NCBI GenBank assembly: GCA_035610835.1
Contig: CM069459.1
Location: 55,409,316 to 55,473,315 of the forward strand
Origin: Ophiura sarsii
Taxonomy: Eukaryota; Echinodermata; Ophiuroidea; Amphilepidida; Ophiuridae
Reading direction: 5' to 3'
Length of the DNA stretch: 64,000 bases
Made by a program: the position numbers and the translations under genes. Of the stretch, positions 60,501 to 63,320 are shown piece by piece. The notes under the pieces were generated by a model. It did no database searches, was not told the DNA's origin, and saw only the letters and a list, made by a program, of their open reading frames with translations. Positions within the stretch are counted from its first letter, which is position 1. Each line of letters starts with the position of its first letter.

Positions 60501-63320
60501 GTCAATGAAATGTGCCAAACGTGGGCAATATTTTGAAAAATGTCATTGACATAAGGATATTGAAAATGTTATTTTAACGGCAGAAAATCTGAAAAAAACA
60601 TACACACGGCTGATCATACCGTTGACACGTTTCCGTCTTATTTCGAGCCCTGATGTTGATTAATATGTATGTGTAATTTGCATAATTAACCACCATGAGT
60701 GTATTCTTGCATGATCAGTGAATTGTTTTGTAATTTGTGTTACTCATCTTTTTAACATTATACCCATGATGCATTTGGAGTTAATATTGGTGGCACAAAA
60801 ATCAGTATTGGCCCGTGGCCAGCTATTCAAATTCAAGGTGCATTCTGGGATAGATGTTGAAATGTTGAACTTGTCTGTTTCACTTTCTAACCGTGTCTTA
60901 CATGTTTCCTCTGATCAGTGATAGTTGCAGACTATCCGTGTAAATTTTGTAACAAATTCCTTTTTTTAAAACTTTTCAAGCTTGGGTACCCTGGGTTCTA
61001 AAGTTTCCTTTCGTCGCAACTAATTTATTGTAAACAAACTTTTTCATTTGTAAATGTTCATTAATTTTCTTAATCAAAATGAAATAACTTTTCAAAGAAT
61101 TTTCCTTTTTTTTAAACATTGGGAATCTTGGATAATATTAACTTACCTGTTCATATATTCACTTGCAACTAATTGATTTAAAAGTTGTTGAAAATACTGA
61201 GGAATTGTGACAGATATTATGACAAATTATCATAAAAAAGTCGACAAAATATCAGAGAAAATAAGAATGTCAAAGAAAGTGAAGCATGCTAACTAGTAGA
61301 GCATATTTGCATGTTGTTATGGCATTCTGGCTGCATATTTTATTCTTTAAAAGAGTAGTGTTTCTAGTTTGTTTGTTCTACCATGTGTGTTGTTACAGAT
61401 CCGCCTTGCTCACTTCCATCTCTCATCCGCTGCCAGATCGTGTGTCACTTTCAACTGGCTCTATCCCGCCTTATGAGGGCGCTGTTACCCCTAATGACTC
61501 TACTACTACCACTACTACTAACCATAATGCCATGCGTGCCCCTTCTAGAGATTCTGGATATGCCTCATCGGTTGCGTCTGCGGGAACCGCACCCGGTACC
61601 GCCCCCTCTGGTTCGAATCCAAACCAGAGAAACACCATTCATATTTTCAGTTCGGGTGGTGTAGAAACTAAAATAACAACTTGCAAAGAGCATAATCGTA
61701 AAGTAATCCGTGTTTATCCAGCCGGCATTGAGGGCGCTGGCAATCCCGGCCCTTCATCGAATTCTAGAAATCCACTCGCGTTGGACGTGCATAAGGCGGA
61801 AGCGCTGCGTAACGCGGAAGCACAAGCGTTGCGTAACGCCGAAGCGCAAGCGCTGCGTAACGCCGAAGCGCAAGCACGGTACTCACAGCGTAGTAGAAGT
61901 TTAGGCAATGATGTTGATTCTGACGACGTTCAGTATAGAATACCGCCACCTTACGGATCACATTCGAGCGCCCCTACTTCGCCCTTAGGCACGTTAAGTC
62001 GGGATAACTTATGGAATCCCCACCCACAAGGCCAAAGATACTTAGATATTCCCAATAATTCAGATAATTCCCACAGGAGTGGCTCCGATTCCTCCAATTA
62101 TTCCATGACATCCTCATCGCCGAATCACAGCAGTCTCGGCGACATGTCTCAGGGAAGACTTCGCTCTTCCATTAACCTCCCTCTGTATTCATCATCTCCA
62201 TCTAACTCTCATCATGAAGATTTGGGGCTTGAGACGCCACCATATCAATACTCACATGGGTCATCATCAAGGGGTCAGGGGTCATCATCAGGGGATCAGG
62301 GGTCATCATCAGGGGGTCAGGGGTCATCATCAGGGGGTCAGAGGTCATCATCAGGTGGTCATCATCACCCCGGTGCAAATACCCCCATGATGCACTCATC
62401 TGGTCAGTATGCCAGCGTTCCAAAATCAGCGCCCTCTTCCCCACAACCTGGTTACAATGTTCCGTCGTATGATTGGGTGCTGAATCGCATCGAACAGCTG
62501 CGAGATAACACGAGTAATTACCCAGGTTCAATTCATGATAGTTCATCGTACAGTACTCCGGGGCAAAATCACCAGAGGGCCTCTTTGTTTTCTAGTTCTA
62601 GTTCTAATCTAAGCGAACAAGGGGCACGTAGGCATCGCTCGCTACCCCACCCTCCTCCAAGGTCCTCCAGTGCAGCGTTGATGCACAGGCATGCTGTACC
62701 GTTACGGAGTCCCGAATATACTGATGATCAAGTTCTCGGCCATAACAGTAATCCTAGGTATGGCGGAGCACGGACCACGCATCATCAGAGCCCTACGCAC
62801 AGAGCGCCACCACCGGCGGCTGCAAGATCAATGCCTGGACGTTATACGCAGAGAAGTGTTGAATCGGGACTCAGTAATAACCAATGGAACAGTAACCGCA
62901 AATTTACAACTTCACATAGTCAGTCTGATATGCATGTAGTAGCCCAGCATCGTCTGGGTCCACGATCTAACTCTAACAGTACTTTGGAAACCAATAGGGC
63001 CACCAAGAGGTTACCCGAAACTAACAATAACGATGACCTTATGGCCGATTTAGAAAACGCCATTAGCATGCTAACTGAGTGGACCGACCCAAAGACTCAA
63101 ACTACCTATCATGGACCCAATATTAATAATCATAACAAACATGGCGGGTCCATGGTCACCCAACATGTTGCGCCCTCAACGTTAACGTATCGGTCACCTA
63201 CCAATAGGCCGCTCTCAGCATCTACACCGACCACACCAACTCAAGGAATGGACGACGTGGATCTTCACATCGAGGAAGAGCCGCTGAATTTGGACGGCTT
63301 GGTAAAGGATAGAGTAGCAA
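6965..63320 (+). CDS. TNS: Tensin gene, 13 exons recovered, partial at both ends
   Basis: Tensins are cytoplasmic focal-adhesion adaptors joining integrin tails, talin and actin. Exons (start-end): 6965-7003, 20612-20730, 28782-28846, 32936-33084, 35074-35261, 38479-38675, 39897-39957, 43963-44035, 46664-46793, 51420-51593, 52224-52537, 55557-57538, 61399-63320. Every junction has AG/GT borders and matching phase, and the joined frame (5413 nt, 1804 codons plus one base) has no stop. Residue numbers in the exon entries count from the first base of exon 1. Seen in order: a C1-like tail, a low-complexity linker, a PTEN-like phosphatase domain (about 55-245), C2 (about 250-395), a long disordered region, and the conserved motif [10 protein letters not shown] near the end. 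Vertebrate tensins continue with SH2 and PTB domains, expected downstream of the window. The start codon and most of C1 were not found. Family assignment is very secure. Whether it corresponds to TNS1, 2, 3 or 4 cannot be said, because invertebrates often have one pre-duplication tensin. Confidence 0.96.
8055..8331 (-). mobile_element. TTAA-family MITE with tRNA-like core
   Basis: Ends are CCCTAAC and GTTAGTG. TTAA (8332-8335) is intact on the right and ATAA (8051-8054) is a decayed copy on the left. On the minus strand, GTGGTGTAGTGGCTA resembles a Pol III A box and GGTTCAAATCC is a B box. A relative with shared right half lies at 51881-52106. Confidence 0.65.
9016..9484. mobile_element. hAT-like non-autonomous transposon with 8-bp duplication
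   Basis: Ends CAGGCCTTCTCAA and TTGAGAAGGCCTG are exact inverted repeats. The flanks are an exact 8-bp duplication GTCTAGGG (9008-9015 and 9485-9492). The insertion interrupts a unit of the 62-bp minisatellite that continues to the right. No transposase is present. Confidence 0.88.
9485..10087. repeat. 62-bp minisatellite, about 9-10 units
   Basis: The unit contains GGTCTAGGGTTATAGGC, GGTTACTTCTAGGTTGAG and TGTTAGGTAGAGGTACTTGC. Units are nearly identical, differing at single bases (GGGTTA or TGGTTA). The last unit is shortened. The first unit was split by the hAT-like element at 9016. Confidence 0.92.
10255..10581. mobile_element. GGCC-ended MITE, TAA duplication
   Basis: Ends GGCCAAACAAAGAAGAAGGT and the inverse ACCTTCTTCTTTGTTTGGCC are flanked by TAA (10252-10254 and 10582-10584). 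It lies inside a degenerate TGACTTGAC repeat tract (10130-10660). A second copy lies at 18830-19131 in the opposite orientation. Confidence 0.82.
11137..11198. repeat. Perfect hairpin, 23-nt arms
   Basis: The arm begins AGTGTATTTAGGCCAATC and its exact inverse ends GATTGGCCTAAATACACT, separated by a 16-nt loop. A partial third copy, TATTTAGGCCACTCCAGTG, lies just upstream. Confidence 0.8.
11265..11850. repeat. Long foldback element (arms about 240 bp)
   Basis: The left arm has AAGTAACTGACCAGGTAATA, AACATGCTGATAACT and ATTACATGCTAAGAA. The right arm holds the inverses in reverse order: TTCTTAGCGTGTAAT, AGTTATCAGCATGTT and TATTACCTGGTCAGTTACTT. The arms are separated by about 100 bp and differ at scattered sites. 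Confidence 0.8.
11852..12288. mobile_element. GTACACACTA-ended element carrying a nested TTAA MITE
   Basis: The outer inverted ends (GTACACACTA and TAGTGTGTAC) and inner CTTCATTGAATGAAG blocks define an older element. The MITE at 11893-12160 is inserted in one of its GAAG-rich blocks at a TTAA. Confidence 0.6.
11893..12160 (+). mobile_element. TTAA-family MITE with tRNA-like core
   Basis: Ends CCCTAAC and GTTAGGG are flanked by exact TTAA (11889-11892 and 12161-12164). The core has an A-box-like TTAGCTCAGTTGGTATAGG and a B-box-like GATCGAATCCCGG, with a poly-C run to the right. The copy at 29969-30165 shares the segment CGTGCTGCTGCATTG but has lost the B box. Confidence 0.78.
13314..13577. 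mobile_element. TGTGAC-ended MITE, copy 1
   Basis: The left end, TGTGACGCAATCAAGTGGAA, is inverse to the right end, TCGATTGATCACGTCACA. It is about 80% similar to 57886-58137. No target duplication could be fixed. Confidence 0.6.
14688..14787. other. Assembly gap, exactly 100 N
   Basis: One hundred Ns, a conventional placeholder, so the true gap length is unknown. It follows a poly-G run at 14540-14553 and a poly-C tract at 14410-14439, which may have broken the assembly. Confidence 0.99.
15775..16100. mobile_element. TTAAAGG-ended MITE, copy 1
   Basis: The left end, CTTAAAGGGATATTGTGTGA, is inverse to the right end, TCACATAATATGCCTTTAA. Inner arms include CAGATTTACATTTCTG and GATCAGAAATGTAAAT. 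The related copy at 26552-27001 has ends TTAAAGGTATATTATGTGAT and GATCGCATAATATACTTTTAA. Confidence 0.65.
16141..16365. mobile_element. CCAAT-rich dispersed element, copy 1
   Basis: It shares about 90% identity with 40590-40790, including CTGAGAACTACCRGCCGATT and AAACCAATCAGAACCACTG. The ends CCCCTGAGAACTACC and GGTAGTGCCCAGGGG are imperfect inverted repeats. Four CCAAT/ATTGG boxes lie inside. Confidence 0.65.
16703..17421. mobile_element. hAT-like non-autonomous element with 8-bp duplication
   Basis: Ends CAGGCGCGGCGGA and TTCCGCCGCCCTTG are near-inverse. Flanks are an exact CATTGGCA duplication (16695-16702 and 17422-17429). The interior has GAAACGAGCGAAGCGAG and a poly-C tract at 17380-17405. 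The open frames across it show no transposase similarity. Confidence 0.8.
18830..19131. mobile_element. GGCC-ended MITE, TAA duplication
   Basis: Same family as 10255-10581, inverted. Left end GGTCAAACAAAGAAGAAGGT, right end ACCTTCTTCTTTGTTTGGCC, TAA on both sides (18827-18829 and 19132-19134). Confidence 0.82.
19165..19333. repeat. Short foldback next to the GGCC MITE
   Basis: The left arm TTTTTACTAGACAACATTTG is inverse to CAAATGTTGACTAGTAAAAA on the right, with CGGCCCGGAG outside both arms. Confidence 0.6.
19430..19648. repeat. Two-copy tandem duplication, about 115 bp
   Basis: GGATGTGTTCAAACGTTTTG through AATAATGGGTTAC appears twice with few differences (CCCGGATGACC or CCCAGATGACC). Confidence 0.8.
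20612..20730 (+). CDS. TNS: Tensin exon 2: Ser/Thr/Ala-rich linker
   Basis: A 119-nt exon, phase 0 in and phase 2 out, with acceptor TTTTGTCTTTCAACAG and donor GTGAGT. It encodes residues 14-53, beginning [10 protein letters not shown] and continuing through a Thr/Ala run to GSGDIAQQG. No fold is expected. This is the linker between the N-terminal C1-like region and the phosphatase-like domain. The call rests on splice signals, an open frame, and exact phase match to exon 3 (AG+G gives Arg), not on sequence conservation. A three-copy intronic tandem repeat begins immediately after its donor. Confidence 0.75.
20735..21435. repeat. Three tandem copies (about 220-240 bp) directly after the exon 2 donor
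   Basis: Each unit has CACTGGAATGCTATGG or a variant, TTGAGAATTGTCTATGGGAG, AGTGAGTCTTGATTTGC, ACAATTACGAGTCCATTGA and TGCTGAAAAATTAAAAATAA. The first unit starts within 5 nt of the splice donor. Confidence 0.85.
21521..21594. repeat. Poly-G tract, 74 nt with a single T
   Basis: The run is continuous G except T at 21547. It is the longest of many G or C homopolymers in the window. Its exact length may be unreliable. Confidence 0.9.
22585..22875 (-). mobile_element. TTAA-family MITE with tRNA-like core
   Basis: Left TTAA (22581-22584) then CCCTAAC. Right end GTTAGGG then TTAT. On the minus strand, TGGCATAGCGGTATAT resembles an A box and GGTTCGAGCCC is a B box. A shortened relative (22936-23038) follows 60 bp later. 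Confidence 0.7.
22936..23038 (-). mobile_element. Internally deleted TTAA-family MITE
   Basis: Ends CCCTAAC and GTTAGGG, followed by TTAA (23039-23042) and preceded by ATAA. Only the B-box half remains (minus-strand GGGGTTCGAGCCCC). Confidence 0.65.
23505..23935. repeat. Minisatellite, four units of about 106 bp
   Basis: The unit includes TTGCCAAACTTACAA, CGGACATTTGACCAATTG, TAACAAATCAGAT and ATTAATTAGTTTT. Differences are mainly in the T run and in CATGACAAG versus CAAGACAAA. Confidence 0.88.
24395..24624 (+). mobile_element. CACTTTCC-ended MITE at TTAA, copy 1
   Basis: Ends CACTTTCCATGCGGC and GCCGCATGGAAAGTG are exact inverses, flanked by TTAA (24391-24394 and 24625-24628). Interior CAGGCGTCTGCAGACGACAT. 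This is a piggyBac-style target site. Confidence 0.85.
26552..27001. mobile_element. TTAAAGG-ended MITE, copy 2
   Basis: Inverted ends AAGGTATATTATGTGATC and GATCGCATAATATACTTTT, next to CTTTTCCAGGAGACGCCCTC and its inverse. Inner direct and inverted copies of ATTTACATTTCTGATCATAA are present. Confidence 0.72.
28066..28314 (-). mobile_element. CACTTTCC-ended MITE at TTAA, copy 2
   Basis: TTAA at 28062-28065 and 28315-28318. It lies in reverse orientation to the copy at 24395 (GTCGTCTGCAGCAGACGAC is near the right end). Confidence 0.82.
28410..28705. repeat. Two-copy tandem duplication, about 145 bp
   Basis: CAAATCATATCTTGTGATTA then AAAGTCYGAT and ACATGGTATCATTTY recur, ending at TGATGTGACG. 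A diverged fragment is seen at 40380-40500. Confidence 0.75.
28782..28846 (+). CDS. TNS: Tensin exon 3: start of the phosphatase-like domain
   Basis: A 65-nt exon, phase 2 in and phase 1 out, with acceptor TTTTGTTATTGCAG and donor GTAGGT. It encodes residues 53-75, ending [13 protein letters not shown]. This matches the vertebrate tensin signature ELDLVYVTERII, which opens the PTEN-like domain. Only the first few residues (TDDLVRYS) are not recognisably conserved. Confidence 0.95.
28895..29326. repeat. Foldback element, arms about 85 nt
   Basis: The left arm has TTGGCGCATTTACGTCAA and CAACTGAGCATGCTCAGAGC. The right arm has the inverses GCTCTGAGCATGCTCAGTTA and TTGACGTAAATGCGCCAA. TTCGTGAAATAAACTTGAAC at 29099-29118, inside the loop, resembles the tail of a LINE. 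Confidence 0.75.
29700..30225 (+). mobile_element. tRNA-like sequence split by an insertion
   Basis: The left part, CCGCTGTAGCTCAATTGG (29704-29721), has an A box. The right part, GAGGTTGCGGGTTCAAATCC (30184-30203), has a B box. Between them lies a repeat beginning GTTTGATCAGTTCC and ending in a TTAA MITE. CTATAG occurs at both junctions (29735-29740 and 30171-30176). The inserted repeat has a relative at 36241-36470. Confidence 0.6.
29969..30165 (+). mobile_element. TTAA-family MITE
   Basis: Ends CCCTAAC and GGTTATGG, flanked by exact TTAA (29965-29968 and 30166-30169). A box TTTAGCTCAGTTGGTAGAGG is kept and no B box is visible. It shares ACGCGTGCTGCTGCATTG-like sequence with 11893-12160. 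Confidence 0.72.
30290..30965. repeat. Host repeat, copy 1, with a foreign insertion (about 30355-30775)
   Basis: Its halves (ATAAAGAGCAAATGTGAACA on the left, GATGGGCCAATCAATTGGTT on the right) match copy 2 at 41008-41510. The insert begins AAGGCCTTTTCAGACGG, ends near TCAGAATGCACCTTA, and carries many GTTAACC/GGTTAAC motifs. Copy 2 lacks it. Confidence 0.75.
32936..33084 (+). CDS. TNS: Tensin exon 4: phosphatase-like domain
   Basis: A 149-nt exon, phase 1 in and phase 0 out, with acceptor TTTTCTTTCCTTTCAG and donor GTGAGA. It encodes residues 75-124: AVSFPAGG, then [16 protein letters not shown], then [16 protein letters not shown]. It aligns along its length with vertebrate tensin (AVSFPS, SNLREVAQMLKSKH, YLLFNLSERRPDITKL). 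A GGCC-ended MITE sits 13 nt past the donor (33098-33459). Degenerate copies of this exon's last 40-70 nt recur three times further into the intron. Confidence 0.97.
33098..33459. mobile_element. GGCC-ended MITE 13 nt past the exon 4 donor
   Basis: Ends GGCCCAAAAAAAAAAAGTTG and CAACTTTTTTTTTTTTGGCC, with inner inverse GACTTGCCCTTTC and GAAAGGGCAAGTC. Flanks TGA (33095-33097 and 33460-33462) fit a 3-bp duplication. The interior is poly-T then poly-A, able to form a long hairpin in pre-mRNA. Confidence 0.8.
33880..34200. repeat. Array of palindromic CCAGTATCG units
   Basis: It comprises repeats of CCAGTATCGNNCGATACTGG and derivatives, linked by GAACANAATNATGT-like spacers. Clear palindromes lie at about 33964-33989, 34079-34101, 34138-34157 and 34171-34188. 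Period is roughly 35-50 bp. Confidence 0.8.
34227..34930 (+). pseudogene. Decayed copies of the exon 4 3' end (three)
   Basis: 34227-34300 keeps TAGCTATATCATTTTATC and TTTATCAAGGAGGCAG. 34747-34810 keeps AATTTATCAAGG, GCAGGACAT and a donor CAG/GTGAGT. 34871-34930 keeps TTATCAAGAAGGTAGCAGAC and ATTAGTAAACTTAATAAT. Each is followed by purine-rich spacer like that after exon 4. All frames are broken. Confidence 0.78.
34326..34663. mobile_element. AAAGGTAGATG-ended MITE, copy 1
   Basis: Shares GAAAGGTCATCCTTAAAA and CCAAAGTTTGAGTTGCAT with 44094-44442. The second copy shows inverted ends TAAAGGTAGATG and CATCTACCTTTA. Here the right end is decayed. Confidence 0.65.
35074..35261 (+). CDS. TNS: Tensin exon 5: PTP-loop exon
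   Basis: A 188-nt exon, phase 0 in and phase 2 out, with acceptor TTCCCTTCATTCACCAG and donor GTGGGT. It encodes residues 125-187. Conserved segments include [19 protein letters not shown] and [10 protein letters not shown]. The phosphatase loop reads [10 protein letters not shown]. The catalytic-type Cys (164, codon 35191-35193) is kept, but position +6, Arg in the active HCX5R signature, is Pro (codon 35209-35211). Vertebrate tensins vary at the same sites: TNS1 loses Cys, TNS2 loses Arg, TNS3 keeps both. A pseudo-phosphatase fold is therefore likely here, probably serving protein or lipid binding. Confidence 0.97.
35262..38478. other. Intron 5 (3.2 kb)
   Basis: It contains a relative of the poly-G/poly-C element (35335-35640), AAGTTGNGCTAAG-type short repeats (35640-35800), a copy of the GTTTGATCA repeat (36241-36470) and a poly-G run (36740-36752). 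Stretches 36790-38470 show no recognised feature. Confidence 0.65.
38479..38675 (+). CDS. TNS: Tensin exon 6: end of the phosphatase domain and link to C2
   Basis: A 197-nt exon, phase 2 in and phase 1 out, with acceptor CTATTTTTCCATCAG and donor GTAGGT. It encodes residues 187-253: [32 protein letters not shown] and [15 protein letters not shown]. It aligns with vertebrate tensin segments such as ADQALDRFAMKRF and PSQRRYVHYFSGLLSGSI. Vertebrate-like GLLSGSI is GLLQGSI here. The last base joins GT of exon 7 to make Gly. Confidence 0.97.
38676..39896. other. Intron 6 (1.2 kb)
   Basis: Only the minisatellite at 39515-39745 is recognised; the rest is AT-rich sequence with no visible feature. 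Confidence 0.7.
39515..39745. repeat. Minisatellite, three units of about 80 bp
   Basis: The unit has TCGGCAGCAAGCTGCCTCCG or a variant, GGATTAGGGTAGTCAGAGAT and TGGGGTAAACAGACTGATCT. An AGCAAGTTGCC hairpin recurs in each unit. A 127-codon minus-strand frame is an artefact of the repeat. Confidence 0.88.
39897..39957 (+). CDS. TNS: Tensin exon 7: first C2 strand
   Basis: A 61-nt exon, phase 1 in and phase 2 out, with acceptor CTCTCCTCTCATAACAG. It encodes residues 253-273: [20 protein letters not shown], matching vertebrate [20 protein letters not shown]. Three overlapping donors are possible. Only GTAAGT at 39958 gives a phase that joins exon 8 (TA+C gives Tyr); GTGTAT at 39951 and GTATAG at 39953 would break the frame. 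A TTAA-flanked MITE starts 32 nt past this donor. Confidence 0.95.
39990..40229 (+). mobile_element. CACTTTCC-family MITE at TTAA, copy 3
   Basis: Left end CGCTTTCCATGCGGC, right end GCCGCGTGGAAAGTG, TTAA at 39986-39989 and 40230-40233. It starts 32 nt inside the intron. Confidence 0.83.
40590..40790. mobile_element. CCAAT-rich dispersed element, copy 2
   Basis: Near-identical to 16141-16365 (for example GCACCAATCAGAGACAGTGT and TTTAATTGGCTATT). Ends CCCCTGAGAACTACCGGCC and GGCCGGTAGTT. Confidence 0.7.
41008..41510. repeat. Host repeat, copy 2, with a TTAA MITE inserted
   Basis: Same sequence as 30290-30965 minus that copy's insert, but interrupted at CAGACATTAA by the MITE at 41056-41308. 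Confidence 0.8.
41056..41308 (-). mobile_element. TTAA-family MITE with the best-preserved tRNA-like core
   Basis: TTAA (41052-41055), CCCTAAC end, GTTAGGG end, then TTGA. On the minus strand, GTGGCCTAGCGGTAGATCG resembles an A box and D arm, CTGCCTCTGAACCCAGAGG an anticodon-like stem, and CCGGGGTTCGAGCCCCGG a T arm with B box. The anticodon loop is one base short, so a functional tRNA gene is unlikely. Confidence 0.8.
43963..44035 (+). CDS. TNS: Tensin exon 8: C2 domain
   Basis: A 73-nt exon, phase 2 in and phase 0 out, with acceptor ATTTTCTTCATAG and donor GTAAAT. It encodes residues 273-297: [20 protein letters not shown] and GDIL. Vertebrate tensin has [25 protein letters not shown] at this place. 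Confidence 0.94.
44094..44442. mobile_element. AAAGGTAGATG-ended MITE, copy 2
   Basis: Inverted ends TAAAGGTAGATGTTCCGAT and ATCGGGTCATCTACCTTTA. Confidence 0.72.
44491..44724 (-). mobile_element. TTAA-family MITE with tRNA-like core
   Basis: Exact TTAA on both sides (44487-44490 and 44725-44728), ends CCCTAAC and GTTAGGG. The minus strand carries GGCTTAGTGGGTGGGA and GGAACGATTCCC, as in the element at 1-215. A poly-G run lies next to the right end. Confidence 0.78.
45119..45333 (+). mobile_element. CACTTTCC-family MITE at TTAA, copy 4
   Basis: TTAA at 45115-45118 and 45334-45337. Left end CGCTTTCCATGCGGC, right end GCCGCGTAGAGAGTG (decayed). Confidence 0.8.
46664..46793 (+). CDS. TNS: Tensin exon 9: C2 domain, source of an intronic copy array
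   Basis: A 130-nt exon, phase 0 in and phase 1 out, with acceptor TATATACATTTTCAG and donor GTATGG. It encodes residues 298-341: [34 protein letters not shown] and KNDLDDACT. It matches vertebrate [24 protein letters not shown]. Inside the exon, TTTCACTCTACTGCAG (ending 46739) looks like a splice acceptor, so the last 54 nt (46740-46793) form a symmetric phase 1-1 module. This module is what has been copied many times in the following intron. Confidence 0.96.
46841..47160 (+). pseudogene. Exon 9 tail copies a-c (left part of the array)
   Basis: Copy a (46841-46895) keeps CTATTGCAGTCCTTG and GATTTGGATGATGCATGCAC. Copy b (46969-47030) keeps TTTTCACTCTACTGTAG and GATGATGCATGCACTG. Copy c (47091-47160) is intact: acceptor-like TTCCACTCTACTGCAG, 54 coding nt 47107-47160, donor GTATTA. 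Purine-rich spacers separate the copies, as after exon 9. Copy c encodes the same 18 residues as the exon and may be a usable cassette rather than a relic. Confidence 0.85.
47242..50382. mobile_element. 3.1 kb element with GTCTCGCCTG ends and internal minisatellite
   Basis: The left end TGTCTCGCCTGATG is inverse to ACAGGCGAGACG on the right. It is inserted in an exon-9-tail copy: CACTCAGTTTTT lies to the left and ACTCTACTGCAGTCATTG to the right. No transposase is recognised. The left 100 bp include CCGTC-rich sequence. Confidence 0.65.
47340..50275. repeat. 108-bp minisatellite with higher-order pattern, about 27 units
   Basis: The unit has GGGGTCATCGGGGGTCAAAT, ATCAGTAAGGCCTATCTTGA, TGGGATTTGGTGGA and TGTGTTCTTTTTGTTGATTA. 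Two unit types alternate, GGAGGGAAGGGGGGTGG and GGACGGAAGAGGGATGG, giving a 216-bp or sometimes 324-bp higher order. Edge units are more diverged (AAGATCCGTAAGG). The many translated frames here are repeat artefacts. Confidence 0.93.
50410..51200 (+). pseudogene. Exon 9 tail copies d-k (right part of the array)
   Basis: Copy d (50410-50485) encodes [18 protein letters not shown] but has lost its donor GT. Copy e (50531-50587) has TTCCACTCTGCAG and a GC donor. Copy f (50663-50712) keeps AACTTGTCTATCAGAAGAAA. Copies g (50745-50815), h (50860-50930) and i (50950-51013) are partial, with i keeping GAATATAGACTTGTTTTCAG and donor GTATGG. Further scraps lie at 51103-51200. GGGGAGGGTAGAGG-type spacers separate them. 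Confidence 0.8.
51420..51593 (+). CDS. TNS: Tensin exon 10: end of the C2 domain
   Basis: A 174-nt exon, phase 1 in and out, with acceptor TTTCCTGTTCTTATTCACAG and donor GTAAGT. It encodes residues 341-399: [20 protein letters not shown], then [17 protein letters not shown]. Vertebrate tensins have [20 protein letters not shown] and [15 protein letters not shown], a clear match. Confidence 0.97.
51594..52223. other. Intron 10 (630 bp)
   Basis: It holds a possible TTAA-family element at 51646-51876 (right end GTTAGGG/TTAA clear, left end unclear; GGGGTTCAACTCGCG resembles a B box) followed by the element at 51881-52106. Confidence 0.6.
51881..52106 (-). mobile_element. TTAA-family MITE with tRNA-like remnant
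   Basis: Right end GTTAGGG then TTAT. The interior shares CCCCTCCCCCGGGATTTG and CACGCCGGGTGATA-like blocks with 8055-8331. The left end is masked by the neighbouring element. Confidence 0.55.
52224..52537 (+). CDS. TNS: Tensin exon 11: post-C2 linker
   Basis: A 314-nt exon, phase 1 in and phase 0 out, with acceptor ATGTCTTCCGTACAG and donor GTAGGT. It encodes residues 399-503. [12 protein letters not shown] matches the conserved tensin segment DGSLYAKVKK. The rest is Pro/Ser/Gly-rich, with a helical acidic segment [16 protein letters not shown] that parallels the vertebrate Q-E-K-R-E-L-D-R-L-L segment. Three decayed copies of the exon's 3' end follow in the intron. Confidence 0.95.
52606..53175 (+). 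pseudogene. Decayed copies of the exon 11 3' end (three)
   Basis: Copy 1 (52609-52697) is open: [17 protein letters not shown] then [12 protein letters not shown], compared with exon 11 [17 protein letters not shown]. Its donor is the weaker GTGGTT and no in-phase acceptor is apparent. Copy 2 (52949-53000) keeps GAGGATAGTGATAAGCCACG and TGTGGAAGAAATAGG. Copy 3 (about 53140-53165) keeps CAAGGGTCTGTTGAAGAGAT. Confidence 0.75.
53448..53511. repeat. 16-bp minisatellite, four units
   Basis: Repeats of CGCTTGCCTACACAGT. Confidence 0.9.
55557..57538 (+). CDS. TNS: Tensin exon 12: disordered Gln/Pro-rich region with a poly-Gln tract
   Basis: A 1982-nt exon, phase 0 in and phase 2 out, with acceptor TTCCTCTTGTTTCTATACAG and donor GTAAGT. 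It encodes residues 504-1164. The opening RFVTPKVHV resembles vertebrate tensin RHVVPAQVHV. Features in order: 35 consecutive Gln (55767-55871, mixed CAG/CAA); two direct copies of a 27-residue unit beginning [12 protein letters not shown] (55962-56042 and 56043-56123); a QQQKLRE helix motif used twice ([14 protein letters not shown] and [14 protein letters not shown]); a run of [12 protein letters not shown] octapeptides (about 56686-56950); and an amphipathic helix [16 protein letters not shown] (57216-57263), which parallels a vertebrate TNS1 segment with the order I-E-Q-S-I-E-T-L. The region is presumably disordered and phosphorylated. The Gln tract is probably length-polymorphic. Confidence 0.96.
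57886..58137. mobile_element. TGTGAC-ended MITE, copy 2
   Basis: Left end TGTGACCCAATCAAGCGGAG is inverse to the right end TCGCTTGATCACGTCACA. It shares CGTATGTCGGGAATATT with copy 1 at 13314. Confidence 0.72.
58485..58835. repeat. Two-copy tandem duplication, about 195 bp
   Basis: AATTGAAATGTGCAACTTT, TGTCATCAAAAGCCCC and GTGCATTTTCTCACCC occur in both copies. Confidence 0.85.
58915..59195. mobile_element. Near-perfect palindromic MITE at TA
   Basis: Almost the whole 281 bp is one inverted repeat centred near 59055. Ends CACTTTTAAAACAACTAGTC and GACTAGTTGTTTTAACAGTG, flanked by TA. ATTTGACTAG-type motifs recur in both arms. The TA flank fits a Tc1/mariner-type site. Confidence 0.78.
59421..59793. 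repeat. Foldback element, arms about 135 nt
   Basis: The left arm has GATCCAGTGTAAGTACTC, TTTCAGATACGACTGTATCC and TGGTAGTGATGATCTTGA. The right arm has the inverses, ending GAGTACTTACACTGGATC. The arms end at TGCAGTCTTGG and CCAAGACTGCA, around a unique centre of about 95 bp. Confidence 0.8.
61399..63320 (+). CDS. TNS: Tensin exon 13: Ser-rich disordered region with conserved [10 protein letters not shown]
   Basis: A 1922-nt exon, phase 2 in and phase 1 out, with acceptor TGTGTGTTGTTACAG and donor GTAAGT. It encodes residues 1164-1805. Features: three tandem ALRNAEAQ octapeptides (about 61800-61873); GSSSGGQ heptapeptides followed by HHH (about 62262-62366); a Ser run; an LD-motif-like helix [14 protein letters not shown] (63032-63073); and near the end [17 protein letters not shown], matching the vertebrate EEEPLNLEGLVAHRVA block that precedes the C-terminal half. 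Open sequence before 61399 and after 63320 is intron read-through, not coding. Confidence 0.96.

Larger units (their letters stand above)
57539..61398. other. Intron 12 (3.9 kb)
   Basis: Contains a TGTGAC MITE, a two-copy duplication, two foldbacks and an ATGTGACTAGC repeat (60180-60255). 57540-57880 and 60260-61390 show nothing recognised. Confidence 0.7.

Noticed and set aside
61286..61398. In-frame sequence with ATG codons before exon 13, like a signal or membrane segment
   Set aside because: It is intron read-through. Acceptor GTTACAG at 61398 and the phase 2 join to exon 12 define the true start.
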